DNA of 64,000 bases from Capitulum mitella (Eukaryota > Arthropoda > Thecostraca > Pollicipedomorpha > Pollicipedidae). A program made the position numbers and the translations under genes. Below the pieces are notes generated by a model that did not search any database, had not been told where the DNA came from, and worked only from the letters and a program-made list of their open reading frames with translations. The stretch covers positions 914,304 to 978,303 of the forward strand of contig CP099847.1 of NCBI GenBank assembly GCA_030062745.1. Reading direction: 5' to 3'. This document shows positions 43,419 to 54,480 of this stretch, one piece after another. Each line of letters opens with the position of its first letter. Positions within the stretch are counted from its first letter, which is position 1.

Positions 43419-44238
43419 ATATTCCCCGGAGTGCGTTTTTGAAATACCGGAAAAAACAGACATATTCCTTTTAAGGATGCCGCCATGAGCCATCTATGAC
43501 TTATGGAGGTCATCCTTCCATAATTTGCCTCCCGTGATACCTTTTTAAACTCATTTCGTTGAACTTGAGGCATGAACGCCTGTCACGACCCCATCCCCCT
43601 CCGAGACGCAATGTCTGGTAGTTCCCATATGCGTTTTGGGCATCCACAATCATTTCCCGAAAACCACACCCATGCTTCCCAATAATTACGGAATGTAGGT
43701 TCCAATAATTATGCCCAAAAAGCATACGCTGCAGTTGCTGAATATTTCAAGAAAGATACGCTTTATTTAGAGTTTTTCTTTTGACAAGGCATTGAGTGAA
43801 GAATAGATATCAGGCAGCTTTTATCTCAGTCTGGTTTACATCTAAATTAAGTTTTGCTGTTTGAGCGGAAATGCGAGTTCTTTCTTTGTTTTGAATTAGG
43901 TTTATTTTCACATGTGGTTCAATTTGCCGTAGTTTAAAGTTAGCGCCATTGTGGTTTCACAATATTATTCCCATGGCTTTGCATTAGTCACTTAGTTCTC
44001 AGTAAGCTCTTTTTTGGTATTGTGTTGTTACATCTTTAATTTTTCTTAGCCTCGCCTTGGACAGGTTAGTGTTCCGTCAGTTTTGCCTTTTCCTCGTCTT
44101 GGGACAACTTGATAACCAAGACAATACTAAGAAAAGCAGGTCAGAATTTCTGCCATTGTGGTAAACACTTTTATCACTGTACTGAGGATTTTTCTGCTGG
44201 CTGGATTCAACATGTCAGAAACACCCACAGGCTAAGAG
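43419..44238. other. Unassigned AT-rich sequence between elements
   Basis: No gene recognised. Confidence 0.4.
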
Positions 44239-47014
44239 TACGTCCGCGAAGTTAGCAACAAAAACGAAGAACGAAATCATAAACGACAAAGTATTTCGGA
44301 GAGAACATGCATCTTTGTCACGCAGCATCTAGGGATTACGAATCCGAGGTCTGTTTTCACTTAGGATCACAGGGTCAAAGGCCATGGTCAAATGAAGGAT
44401 CCTAAAGATATGTATCCTTTTACGGAAAGGTGGCGCCCTCTAACGTTAAGTGATGAATACCAGTAGACAGAAGACATAAAAATCAAGATGGGTCACACCC
44501 CGAAGCTGACCTAAAAGTCAACCGCAAAGCGAAAACGAGTTCTGAAAATTTACGCACTTTTTGCCAGTAGGCGGTGTCACCTACCACCACGTGATAGACA
44601 CCAGTATTTAAAGCACATAAAAATTTGGTGAGGGCAGGGACGTAACCAGGGGGGGGCATGGAGGCCATGCCCCCCCCCCTGAGCCAAGTGGCCTTCACTA
44701 GATACATGGCGATTGCGCATGAATACGTTATGGTGGTCATATATATCTTGCAAAAACAAACATTATATGTTTCCTGTACATTACATATGAGATAAATGGC
44801 CTAAAATTGATGCCTTTTCTTGTAAATTTGATCATATGCCTGTGGCATATGACAAAATATGACATTTCGCCCCCCCCCCCGAAGAAAATCCTGGCAACGT
44901 GCATGAGCTGGGGATTCGCCGAAATTGATTTCAAGGTCAAAGGTCAAGGTAAAAACGGGCGGTGAAAAATTGCGCATCTTTTTACGAGTAGATGGCTTCA
45001 CCTACCATTAAGTCATCAGAACCATTAGATGGCGCACATACAAATCTACGTGATTCATACGCCGAAACTGACCTTCAGGTCGAAAGTCAAGGTCAAAAGA
45101 CTATTGAATATTTACGTACCTTTTTACCATGGTATGTGTTGTATGGTGGTGTATTCAACACCTAATGGTAGGTGTTGCCACCTACCATTACGTGATGGAC
45201 ACCAATAATTAAAATACAAAAATCTAGTTGGGTCGTCCCCCGAAAACCGTCTCAAGGTCAAAGGCCAAAGTGAAAACGAGCGTTAAAAACTGATGTACCT
45301 TTTTACGAGAAGATATTGTCACCTACCGCCACGTGATGGACATCGCTCGATTAAACACACAAAAATCGACGTGGATCATCCGACGAAATTGACCTCAAGG
45401 TCAAAGGCCAAGGTAAAAACAACTGTTCAAAACTTACGTACCCTATGACGAGTGGGAGCGCCACCTCTCACTAAGTGATGAGCAATAATAGATAGAACAC
45501 ATTAAAATATAGGTGGATCATCCGCCGAAGGTGACTTTTGGGTCAAAGGTCGAGGTCAAAACGAGTGTTGAAAATTTACATACCTTTTTACCAGTAGGTG
45601 ATACCACCTACCACTACGTGATGGACAACAATAGATAAAACACATAAAAATCTAGGAGGGTCATCCACCGAAATTCACCTCAAGGAGAAAGGCCAAGGTA
45701 AAAACGAGCGTTGAAAAATTACCTGCTTTTTACGAGAAGGTGACAACACCTACCGCCAACCCACTTACTTTTTAAGACAAAGTTTTCAACACTCGTTTTT
45801 GGTTTTAACATTTGACCTTGAGATCAACTTCTGTGCTTCACCTACATTTTTACGTGCCCCATCTATTGGTGCCCGTCACTTAGTGATAAGTGGCGCTACC
45901 TACCGGTAAAAAGGCATGTAAACTGTAAACACCCGTTTTCGCCTTGACTTCACACCTCGAGGCCAATTTTGAAGATGACCAACCTAGAGTTTCATCTGCT
46001 TTATCTATTGACACCCATCACTTAGTGGTAGGTGACGCCACCTACTCTTAAAAAGATATGTAAATTTTCAATACTCATTTGCGCCTTGACATAGCAGATT
46101 ACACCCTCACATACTCGTAGAAAGGTACGCAGTTTTGCAGCGCTCAATGTCACCTTGACCTTTGACTCTGACGTCAGTTTTGGCGGATGGCCCACCTAGA
46201 TTTTTATGTTTTTTTTTTACCTATTGGTATCCTTCACGTGTGGCAGGTGGTACCATCTGCTGGTAAAAAGGCTCGTGAATTTTCAACGCTCGTTTTGACC
46301 TTGATCTTTAATCTTGATACCAATTGCGATGGATGATCCACCTGGCCTTTCATATGCTCTATCTTTTGGCGCGCATCACTTAGCGACAGGTGGCGCCACC
46401 TACTCGTAAAAAGGTACGTCATTTTTCAATATTTGTTTTCACGTTGACCTTTGGCCTTGAGGTCAATGTCGGCGGATGATCCACCTAGATTTGTTTGTGC
46501 TCTATCTAATGACTCTCATGACGTAATGGTAGGTGGAGCCACGTACTCGTAAAAGGTACGCAATTGTGCACCGCTCACTTTTACCTTGGCCTTTGACCTT
46601 GAGGTCAATGTCGGCAAATCTCCCACCTAAATTTTTATGTGCTCTATCTGTTGTTGTCTATCACGTGATGGCAGGTGGCATCACGTACTGGCAACATGCA
46701 CGTAAATTTTCAACACTCGTTTTTCCCTTCACCACTGACCTTTAGGTCAGTGTCGGGGAATGACCCATCCAGATCTTTATGTTTTTGATCTGTTGGTGCC
46801 CATCACTTAGCGTAAGGTGGCGCCACTTTTCGTAAAAGGGCACATATCCTTAGGACACTTCATTTGACCTTGGCTTTTGACCCTTTGACCTTAGGTCAAA
46901 ACGGACCTCGGATTCTTAATCCCTGGATGCTACACGACAGAGACACGTGTTTTCGTCGAAATGCGTTATCGTTTGTGATTTCGTTTTCGTTGTCGTTGCT
47001 GACTACACAGACAT
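44239..47014. mobile_element. Foldback-type element with inverted arms of about 140-bp AGGTCA-rich subrepeats
   Basis: The ends are inverted repeats: GTTAGCAAC...ACGAAATCATAAACGAC at 44251 onwards matches the reverse complement of 46955-47003 (GTCAGCAAC...ACGAAATCACAAACGA). The similarity extends outward to about 44239 and 47014, where GCTAAGA occurs on both sides (44232-44238 and 47015-47021) as a likely target duplication. Between the ends are two arms of tandem units of about 135-145 bp. Left-arm units (44360-45750) read AAGGTCAAAGGTCAAGG...AAAACG...GTTGAAAATTTACGTACC...GGTGG...CACCTACC. Right-arm units (45770-46900) are the reverse complement. The centre is near 45760. No transposase is present. 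The structure resembles foldback or Mutator-like foldback elements; the superfamily is not settled. Confidence 0.75.
44637..44905. mobile_element. Small MITE nested in the left arm of the foldback element
   Basis: It begins CAGGGACGTAACCAGGGGGG and ends GAAAATCCTGGCAACGTGCA; the terminal GACGTAACCAGG and CACGTTGCCAGG match at most positions. The interrupted subrepeat can be rejoined across a shared TGAG, the likely duplication. The interior has C-runs and no coding content. Confidence 0.6.
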
Positions 47015-47341
47015 GCTAAGAATCCTGTTACCTGCCGGCGCATATCACGCAGCGCGGACAGGTCTGCTGAAAGTGGGATTCAAAAGCCCGTTGTGGCCTC
47101 TGCGTATACTTGTTATATGCCGCGACACACGTGTGCGAGCGCGCGCACGCATGCACGTACGCTTCTGTGGGTAAAGAGATCCAGGCGTTTTTAACGGTAG
47201 CTTCCTTATAGGAAAACCACGGAAGTTTATTGATCATCTAAGCAGCTAAACGTTGTGCAGTATACTGTGCGATCTCATGTGCTAATGTGTGGATGGGTCG
47301 TGAGACAGCGTCTATATCTCAGGCTGGGTGGGCAGCATGTA

Positions 47342-49793
47342 TAGGGATGCACCGGATATCCGGTCCGGCCGGATATCCGGCCGGATATTAGAGATTATCC
47401 GGTATCCGGTATCCGGCCGGATATTTTTGTGATCCGGCCGGATACTGCCGGATATTTAACCTCCCGGTGTACAATCAAGACGTTGCTCTAATGTCTGCGT
47501 CCAAAACCATTTCAGGGGAAACGTGGCTTGTTGTGTTACATTGTCGATGTAATTGGCAGTTCCAAGTCGGTCTGGAGACCTTGGAACCAATTCTTTTCTG
47601 TATTGGTCCGGGAGGGTTCGGACATATCTTGCAAGAATGGGACTCAAGTTCAAAACTGTGAAACAATAGTCAGCATGCGGTCAGCAGCCCATCTTATGAT
47701 TTCCTTTCTTCGAAATATTTCTTATCTTTCTCAAATTCTGACACAAACGCATTAAGGAAAAATATAAATTGTGGGCACTGGAAAATGAGACAGTATTTAA
47801 AGTCACATCGTAAGCACATTTATTTCTGTATGAACATTAAACTTTGCAGAAATGTAGTCATAACCGTTGCGGTTAGTTCTTGCTCAATGGATCATCTCCA
47901 TCACCTCTCATCTGTCGGCAAGACGCACGCGCCTGGGTACGCGCACCAGCATTTAACGCGGTATCTCTAGGTCCAGAGCAGCGATCACCTGGCGCATCCA
48001 GCGCTTTAGGGCGACTTTGGATCTTACGTACCAGTCTCCCTGATACATCCTTTGCTTAATGATGCCCCAGATGTCCTCAGTAGGACACACCTGGTGCACA
48101 CAGGGGGACTGCTGTCACGCACTAGATACGGCACTCTGGCCTCTTCCAGCAACTTGAGCGTTTTCTTCGCATAATGAGCGCTGGCCAAGTCTGGCCAGAT
48201 CAATATGTCCCTCTCGAAACAGTACTCATCCAAATATGGGATGAGCACGTCTCCTACGCACTTCTCACGGTACATGATGTTACCATCAACATTACCCATA
48301 CCCGGCATGATAGCCGGCTTTGTCACACCCCTGAGAGAGATGGCGGGCCACACGAAAAGATTACAGGGAAACTTGCTCTCTGGCCTCAGTTGTACTTTTG
48401 CTGGACTTCTGCTGAACGTGCTCCAACAGAGTAACCAAGGTTTCCTGACATATACCTCTCGTGGTAGGTGAAGTAGTTTTCGTCGTCCTTGGCAATGCCC
48501 CGTTCTTTCCGATTTCATGTGATCCGCGGGAGAGTTTCCGGATGCGGGTCTTTTGGGCGACCTCTTGTTTTTGGGTGACCTGGGGTGACCTCTTGCTCTT
48601 TCGGTACCGAACCTTGTTTGCCACCAATATTTTTTTGTCACGTACGTTCTGGAGATTCCAAACCTTCCAGCCGGAACGCGTTATGACACCCGTTGTTTTC
48701 ACAGCTCGAATCAGCTGTAGCTGTCTTTTAACACGCGCACTGGAATGGGGGTCTTTTTGTGCCCCCCACCTGCTCTTCTTGAATATCTCGAGAACGCATC
48801 TGAGCTGGTTGCTGTTACTTTCTGACATTTATGGCAATTGAATAACTCGTCGAATGGCGTAGAAAAATTGGAAATCGGCTGGAAATTTTGAAGTTTCAAG
48901 CATTTGAAGTCAGGCAAACATCACGAAAACGATGGTTGTCGCTGACAAACGGGAACTTTGTGAAAGAACTGGCGTTCTGCTTAAGACTGCTGTTTGAACA
49001 CAGTCGGGCGATGTCATTCGGGCATAAGTGATGGACGTACCAAGGCCACAGCCAGGGTCAATAAGGGTCAAGGTCATCAAAGGTCAAGGGCAGGTTTTGT
49101 GACCTGGTCCAGATTTGTTTTGCAATACATCGATTTGTGTGAAATACGCATTCAAAGACCCTTCTAAAACACGTTTGGCATATTGATACTGACATATATA
49201 TACATACATAGCTATACATGCATACAGAAATATAAACGCTGGAAATGACCAGATGTACCGATGTTGGCTACCTTCACTGAAAATACGCCAAAAGATACAT
49301 GTCGCGCCCTCATTTACTCTCAAACTGTCCCGTGTTGTTCAAAATCTGATTTGTAAATGACGAAAAAATGACGTCACAGGTCATTGACCTGACATGACCT
49401 CGACCCAAAATTCCCAGTCAAGACGCCAAATGGATGGAAGTTATCGTGTTCCACGTTTTAACGACCCAACAAACACCCCGTTTCGTTCGGAAAATTGTAC
49501 GGAATGACATGTAAAGGCCGATAAGGTGTCCAAAATTGACCTTTTCCACCCATTTGGCCTTGAAGATATCGACTCACAAGCTGTGGGCATATTTTACTAA
49601 TTTTTTCACTTTCCCATATTTTTCTGTTCTATTCAGTCTTTTCGGTTTCATTATTTCAATAGAAATAGTAAATAAAAACATGTAAACATAATATCCGGTA
49701 TCCGGCCGGATATCCGGCCGGATATCCGGCACCCCGATCCGGCATATCCGGTATCCGGCCGGATCACAAAAATCCCGATCCGGTGCATCCCTA
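47342..49793. mobile_element. hAT-like DNA transposon with perfect 8-bp target duplication
   Basis: The termini are TAGGGATGCACCGGAT at 47342 and ATCCGGTGCATCCCTA ending at 49793, exact inverted repeats typical of hAT elements. AGCATGTA occurs immediately outside both ends (47334-47341 and 49794-49801). Subterminal regions are packed with GGATATCCGG/ATCCGGCCGGAT palindromes (about 47355-47455 and 49690-49770), likely transposase-binding repeats. No hAT transposase is encoded. The interior instead holds a decayed Tc1/mariner transposase, indicating a nested insertion, and an AGGTCA-rich part near 49050-49100. Confidence 0.9.
47953..48828 (-). pseudogene. Tc1/mariner (IS630-type) transposase, frameshifted, nested in the hAT-like element
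   Basis: DDE-type cut-and-paste transposase read on the minus strand. The first catalytic motif appears as KDDENYFTYHE (around 48500-48470, frame different from the neighbours). VWPAISLRGVTKPAIMPG and VGDVLIPYLDEY follow. The second D is in DILIWPDLASAHYAKK (48210-48165). After a frame change near 48110, PTEDIWGIIKQRMY carries the E, and the protein ends DLEIPR with a stop at 47953. Counting through the frame change gives about 37 residues between second D and E. The N-terminal half (48828-48500) is scrambled across frames and no paired-type HTH can be traced. All three catalytic residues survive but at least two frameshifts make it inactive. Its own terminal repeats were not located. Confidence 0.8.
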
Positions 49794-49817
49794 AGCATGT
49801 ACTTACGTTGTTATTAA

Positions 49818-51016
49818 CCCTATTCCCGGCAGGGGGGCTGAATCCGCCCCCCTCGGGTTTTTTGCTTGCCAATTCCAGGCTTTTTAACGGCGCTTCACGA
49901 AACTTGGTCACTTTTCCTAGCTATTCTTTCTACGCGCCGTGACAACATTTCAGAATTCTATTTTGCTCAGGGGCGGAGCCAGGCAACGTTTTTGGGAGGC
50001 ACCTCAGGCCATTTTTGGCCATGTTGAGGGTAAAAGGAAAATCTCTGCCAAAAACAGAGTTTTTAAGATAGAACTTAAAACTTTACATGGATGTATAGCT
50101 AAATAGTGGGGCAATGTGCAGACGTAATTTTGTTCATCTGAAGTGACTTTACAAGGTTAGGTCAAGGTCGAAAGTCGAAATTTGTTTCTTTGCAATAATT
50201 TCGGCGCCGATTTTTTAAATGCCAAACCCGGAATATATATGACGCAGAAGGGTGCCCTCTAGTTGTGTATCAAGTCTCAGCTTGATATCAGGTCGGGTCA
50301 CGGAGCTATGGCCTAAAATATCAGTGCGTGTACCCTATATCGCAATAGCCATGAAATGAAATTTTTGAAATAGACTGAATTCAAATGATTGAAAACGTTT
50401 ACAGATAATATCAAATGCACGCGAGATCATTCCAAGTGACCCCAAGGTCACTGAAGGTCATTTAAGGTCAAAGGTCACAAGTTGATCTGAAGAACGTGTG
50501 ACCATGACAGTCCCCCTTTTTCATGTCCCTGGCACCGCCTATGCTAACATTATACAAACATTGTGATGCGATTTGTACTTCTTTAGCATAACATGACTAG
50601 CAGAAGCCAAAAAAGTGTTTTTGCCTCTTTTGTTCATTCAGTTGTTTGAAAACTAATCCTCCTATTTTTGAAACCCTATGAACGCCCACGAATTTTCTCA
50701 AATTTTCAGATTTGTGTACCCATGGTAAAAGCCCTATCCATAATCTCTCGATTCATGCCAGTTTCATTGAAATCGGTCCATAAACAACGGAGTTATAAGA
50801 AGTCCAAAAGTACCCCCCATTTTGACATTTTTGCCCCCCCCTGTATCCACACATTTCCAAATTTTGAAAATTTCTTTTCATAAAACACGTCATGGGAAAT
50901 CGATTACCGTTTGTTGCGATGAAATCGGACGAGTAGGTCTCGAGATCTCGGGGGACCGAATCCCTCCCCCCCACTGCCGGGAATCGACCATACCGTCTAG
51001 CCCTCCGGGAATAGGG
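49818..51016 (+). mobile_element. TTAA-flanked non-autonomous DNA element, family 2, copy E
   Basis: Perfect TTAA at 49814-49817 and 51017-51020. The ends are CCCTATTCCCGG and CCGGGAATAGGG, a perfect 12-bp terminal inverted repeat. The left subterminal part has GGGGGGCTGAATCCGCCCCCC and the right has a C-run beside TGCCGGGAATCG. It aligns with copy D throughout. AGGTCA-type words cluster at about 50155-50170 and 50430-50480. No coding capacity. Confidence 0.85.
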
Positions 51017-51020
51017 TTAA

Positions 51021-51554
51021 AGCAAGCATGACCGATGTGGAAACGAGTGCTTCTTCTGTAACAATCGATAGAAGTAGCGACTTCATTTGCATCGGATGTC
51101 GGCGAATGACAGAGCAGAATCTGATGTCGCATGTAGGGCATTGGGCAAGACAAAGAACTTTGCTCATCAGTAACCGTTCCGCTCCCACTGTACCATACCC
51201 CACTCTTCTTTCAACTGCATTCGGCTCTCGCTCTCCGAATCCTGGTTGCTGGAAACAGCAACACAGTTTTGCTTACTAAGTACAGAATATTACGATGGCT
51301 CTGTGAAATCCTTCTTTTGGCAGTGGAGTGAGAAGAGAGAAGTTTAGCGGTACCTGCCTCCCCTATGCCTATTGTTTTATTATTGAACGCATGGAAGTTA
51401 TTGGCCATTTACGTTATATATGTCATATACCTTATTAAATCATATCTTATTCAATACACATCTGATATCGCTTTGCATTATGTTCCTCACAGTATATCAC
51501 GGAACTTGAGCAGCTGAGTTGCATAAAAAGTATTTGTAAGCTGAGACTGATATC
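51021..51554. other. Unassigned sequence
   Basis: No gene or repeat family recognised. Confidence 0.35.
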
Positions 51555-52342
51555 GAGTTGATAGGCTCACCACGACCTACTGGCCATTATGAGCCGTCTG
51601 TAGTCTGTGTGAGTAGCGTTACTCTAGAGTGTTTCTGTCGAGTTTCAAGAGAGGATGAGTGTTCCGTTTAACGTGACAGCGGGAATGAGTGGTGAGTACA
51701 ACTGATTAGTTAATTTTCAGTTTGTAAATGAGCAGACTAAATTTACCAGTCGCGTAAAACACCGGCTGGTGTGGAGGCCACCGTGAAGCTGAGGCAAGAC
51801 GAGCAGCGGAAAGAGGAAGGGAGCCGTCACCTCGACTACTACAAGTGTCATTACTTCAGCCCTCCTTAAAAATTTACGTTGAGATTTACTTCACATTTTG
51901 CCAAGGTGCCGGCACATAGCCTACTCCTCACGAAAAGCACAGAGGGATCTTTATCGTGCAGGCGAGGAGGAGATCACCCATACCATCTCTCACTCCGGCT
52001 AAGCGTCCATTCTATGCTGCTGAGTGTTGTGGGAGAAGAAGATGGGGTTTTGGTTGTTGTGTTGTGCTCATATTCGTTCATTTGGAGGGGTGGTGTGGTT
52101 GCTGATGCCTGGTCGGGACTGCCTGTCGGTGGCTTGACCCGGTGGGTCGCGCGGTCACCACGGCTACCTTTGTGCACCCTGGCGATGTCCGGGCCAGACG
52201 GACCAAATAAAATGCGTGATCCTGATCAGATCTCTGACACCGTGTACAGGTGTTCGTGGTGGTGTGCGTCCAGGCCCTTTGTTGTCCTTGACGGATGTGT
52301 TGCTGGAGGACTGCCTTGCAATCGCCCAGTGGGAATTTCATG

Positions 52343-52744
52343 TCAAAGCAGATGTTGAAATCTTATGGTTGTTAATCTGGTCTGCTCGCTAATTAACTTT
52401 GATGTCTGCGTGTCTCGGTATCCAAAGGAATGAATGTTGTTTACGTTAGGGGACACTTGCTGTTGTACGCAATCTATGATGTAGTGTGATGGGTCGGCCG
52501 TGCTGCTGAGGGCTTGGAGTGCTAATTTTGAGACAGAGCAGACAACTGCGTTAGCCATGTTGTGTCTGATTGCCAGGCTAATAACAATCAGAATGGCCAT
52601 GGTTTCTGCTGTGAAGATGGATGTTCTGTCTGGGAGGCGGTTGCCGAGTTCGAAGCTGGGCGATAACACTCGTCGATTTTGGACCCTTCGTGCATATGGA
52701 TGATTTGTTGTTGTTGGCTGTGGTGTACTCGTTGAACATGGCAA
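52343..52744 (-). pseudogene. LINE 3 RNase H domain
   Basis: RNase H degrades the RNA strand during reverse transcription in I-like elements. Visible on the minus strand are EGSKIDE (usually DGSK, first catalytic D lost) just upstream, then LPDRTSIFTAETMAIL with the catalytic E, VVCSVSKLALQAL where the usual SDS is SVS (second catalytic D lost), and a tail reaching a stop at 52343. Two catalytic Asp residues are changed, so it is inactive. Confidence 0.75.
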
Positions 52745-53770
52745 GGATTTTTGTTTGTGTTATGTCTGTTTTGTGTTCTGTGAGCTGGTATTCTACTGTG
52801 GATAGTGGGTGGATCCAAACCGTGGGTGGTGGGTGGTCTGGGAGCAATTTTGGTGCAGTGGGTGGTGCAGCAACCTGAAGGTCTGCACGTGCCGTGCTTA
52901 TTTGGACGTAAAATGGTGGGAGTTTGCGTGCTTTCACGGCTCTTGTCCAGTCTGTCATGTCTGAAGCAAAGTTGTGCCCAGTGGTGTTCTGTGGTCTGGA
53001 CTGTTGAGGAGTACCTGAACAATTGTTGTGTTTTCCTGGTCTGTAGTGTTGGAATGCCTGTGTCCGCCGAGATCCTGACGATGGATGTGCTGTGTAGCGC
53101 TCGTGTGACTGCTCTGATGCTGTGGTTTTGTATGATTTCAAACTTTTGTGCTAAGGATGTCAAATTGGTATTGAAAATGAGGCTGCTGTATTCCAGAATG
53201 GGTCCAATGGAAGCTTTGTTAAGCCTGAACAATGCTTGTCTGTCTCCGCTCCAGTCTGTTCTCGACAGGGAGCGAAAGATGTTGATGCGCTTCGCGCATC
53301 GTTTGGTGATGGTTGCGATGTGTTGTTGAAATGTCAGTTCCTCGTCCGTTTGGATACCAGGAAATCTAAAGCTTTTGACCTGCTCCATGGTTTCGCCATG
53401 GATGCGCAAGTTGAGTTTGGGTGGACCTCGAATGCTGGTGTGTGCGACTGTTGCGGACTTTTCGGCGGACAGAGAAAAGCTCCAGTTTTTCCACCACTTT
53501 GCAGTGTGATCTAGGACTGACTCTGCAGTGTTTTCGGCTTTTAGAAACAGTGGTTAATGGCCAGATGGCCACATCGCCCGCAAGCAGTAAACAGTGCAGT
53601 GCTTTGCAGGGAAGGTCGTGAAATATGTTGATCGTGATGAGGAAAAGTGGCGGTGAAATGACACTTCCTTGTGGCGGACTCTGGTCTTGTGCTGCATTGC
53701 TGGAAGTGGTGTTGCCACATCTGACCTTCACTGTTTTATCCCGAAGGAAGTTCAGTAAAAAGTACGCTTG
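52745..53770 (-). pseudogene. LINE 3 reverse transcriptase, C-terminal half
   Basis: The minus strand reads LRDKTVKVRCGN, PPQGSVISPPLFLITIN (RT motif 4) and then AGDVAIW, the catalytic box with ADD changed to AGD. In the next frame (53409 downward) come the thumb MEQVKSFRFPGIQTDEELTF, INIFRSLSRTDWSGDR, LEYSSLIFN and IQNHSIRAVTRAL, typical of I/jockey-like RTs. The fingers and the LD..AFD motif are absent because of the deletion near 53770-53815. Confidence 0.85.
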
Positions 53771-54480
53771 GTGTCTACGTAGACCTAGCTTTGATAATTT
53801 GTAGGCAAGTGCGGACTTGCCTGGTATGGTGGTGGATTGGATTGGTTTGGTGGATTACACTAGAGCTGGGCTTAATTTGGATTGGGTAGTGGACACTCGG
53901 CCTGGGGTCGTCCTCTGCGGACCACCCACAGAAATGGCTAATTCGCGGGATGCGGTATAAAATATCTCTCATGACACTTAGTCTCGGATTGTGTTTGGAG
54001 GCGGCTCCGGTGCTGAGAAGTGTTAGGTAGTGGTGTGCAATGAGTGAGCCGATGGCGTGTCCTCTGATGTTTGCTGCGCGGCTTCCCCAGCTAGGATGGT
54101 GTGCGCCATTGTCGCCCAGGAGGACGGGATGTGGTACTTGGGTGAGCAGGCTAGTGAGGTTTTGAAGAGTGGGTTCTGGGTCTGATAGTGGAATGTACAT
54201 AAATAGAAGTGATTGTAGTTTGGACACGGCTAATTTTAACCTGAACTGCGACGCAATCTAATGAGCTGTTTACGTTAATTTTGCTGTGGCGGGGTGCTTT
54301 AGAAATGATAATGGCAGGTACCCGTTTTCGGAGTGGCCCGTTGACGTCACGTGTCACGTGAAGCTGGAAATCCGAGTCCGGGTGGGATCGGAATCCCGTC
54401 GATGCGTCTCCTGGAGGGCGGCTGGCATTAAATTTTGTCGTTCCACTAATTCTGTTTTAAATTCAACAAATTTTGGTCGG
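53771..54480 (-). pseudogene. LINE 3 endonuclease domain (APE-like), truncated
   Basis: The minus strand shows RVPAIIISKAPRH and VAVQVKISRVQTTITSIY (54357-54151), then after a frame change SLLFMYIPLSDPEPTLQNL, VLLGDNGAHHPSWGSRAAN (GDFNAHH altered to GDNGAHH), RGHAIGSLI and LTLLSTGAASKHN (54227-53960). The expected SDH motif is absent. The domain is followed directly by RT motif 4 sequence, so a segment has been deleted. Confidence 0.85.

Noticed and set aside
52805-53514. Plus-strand frames of 92-174 codons opposite the LINE 3 RT
   Set aside because: The minus strand has clear RT motifs in register; the plus-strand translations are Val/Leu/Cys-rich by composition.
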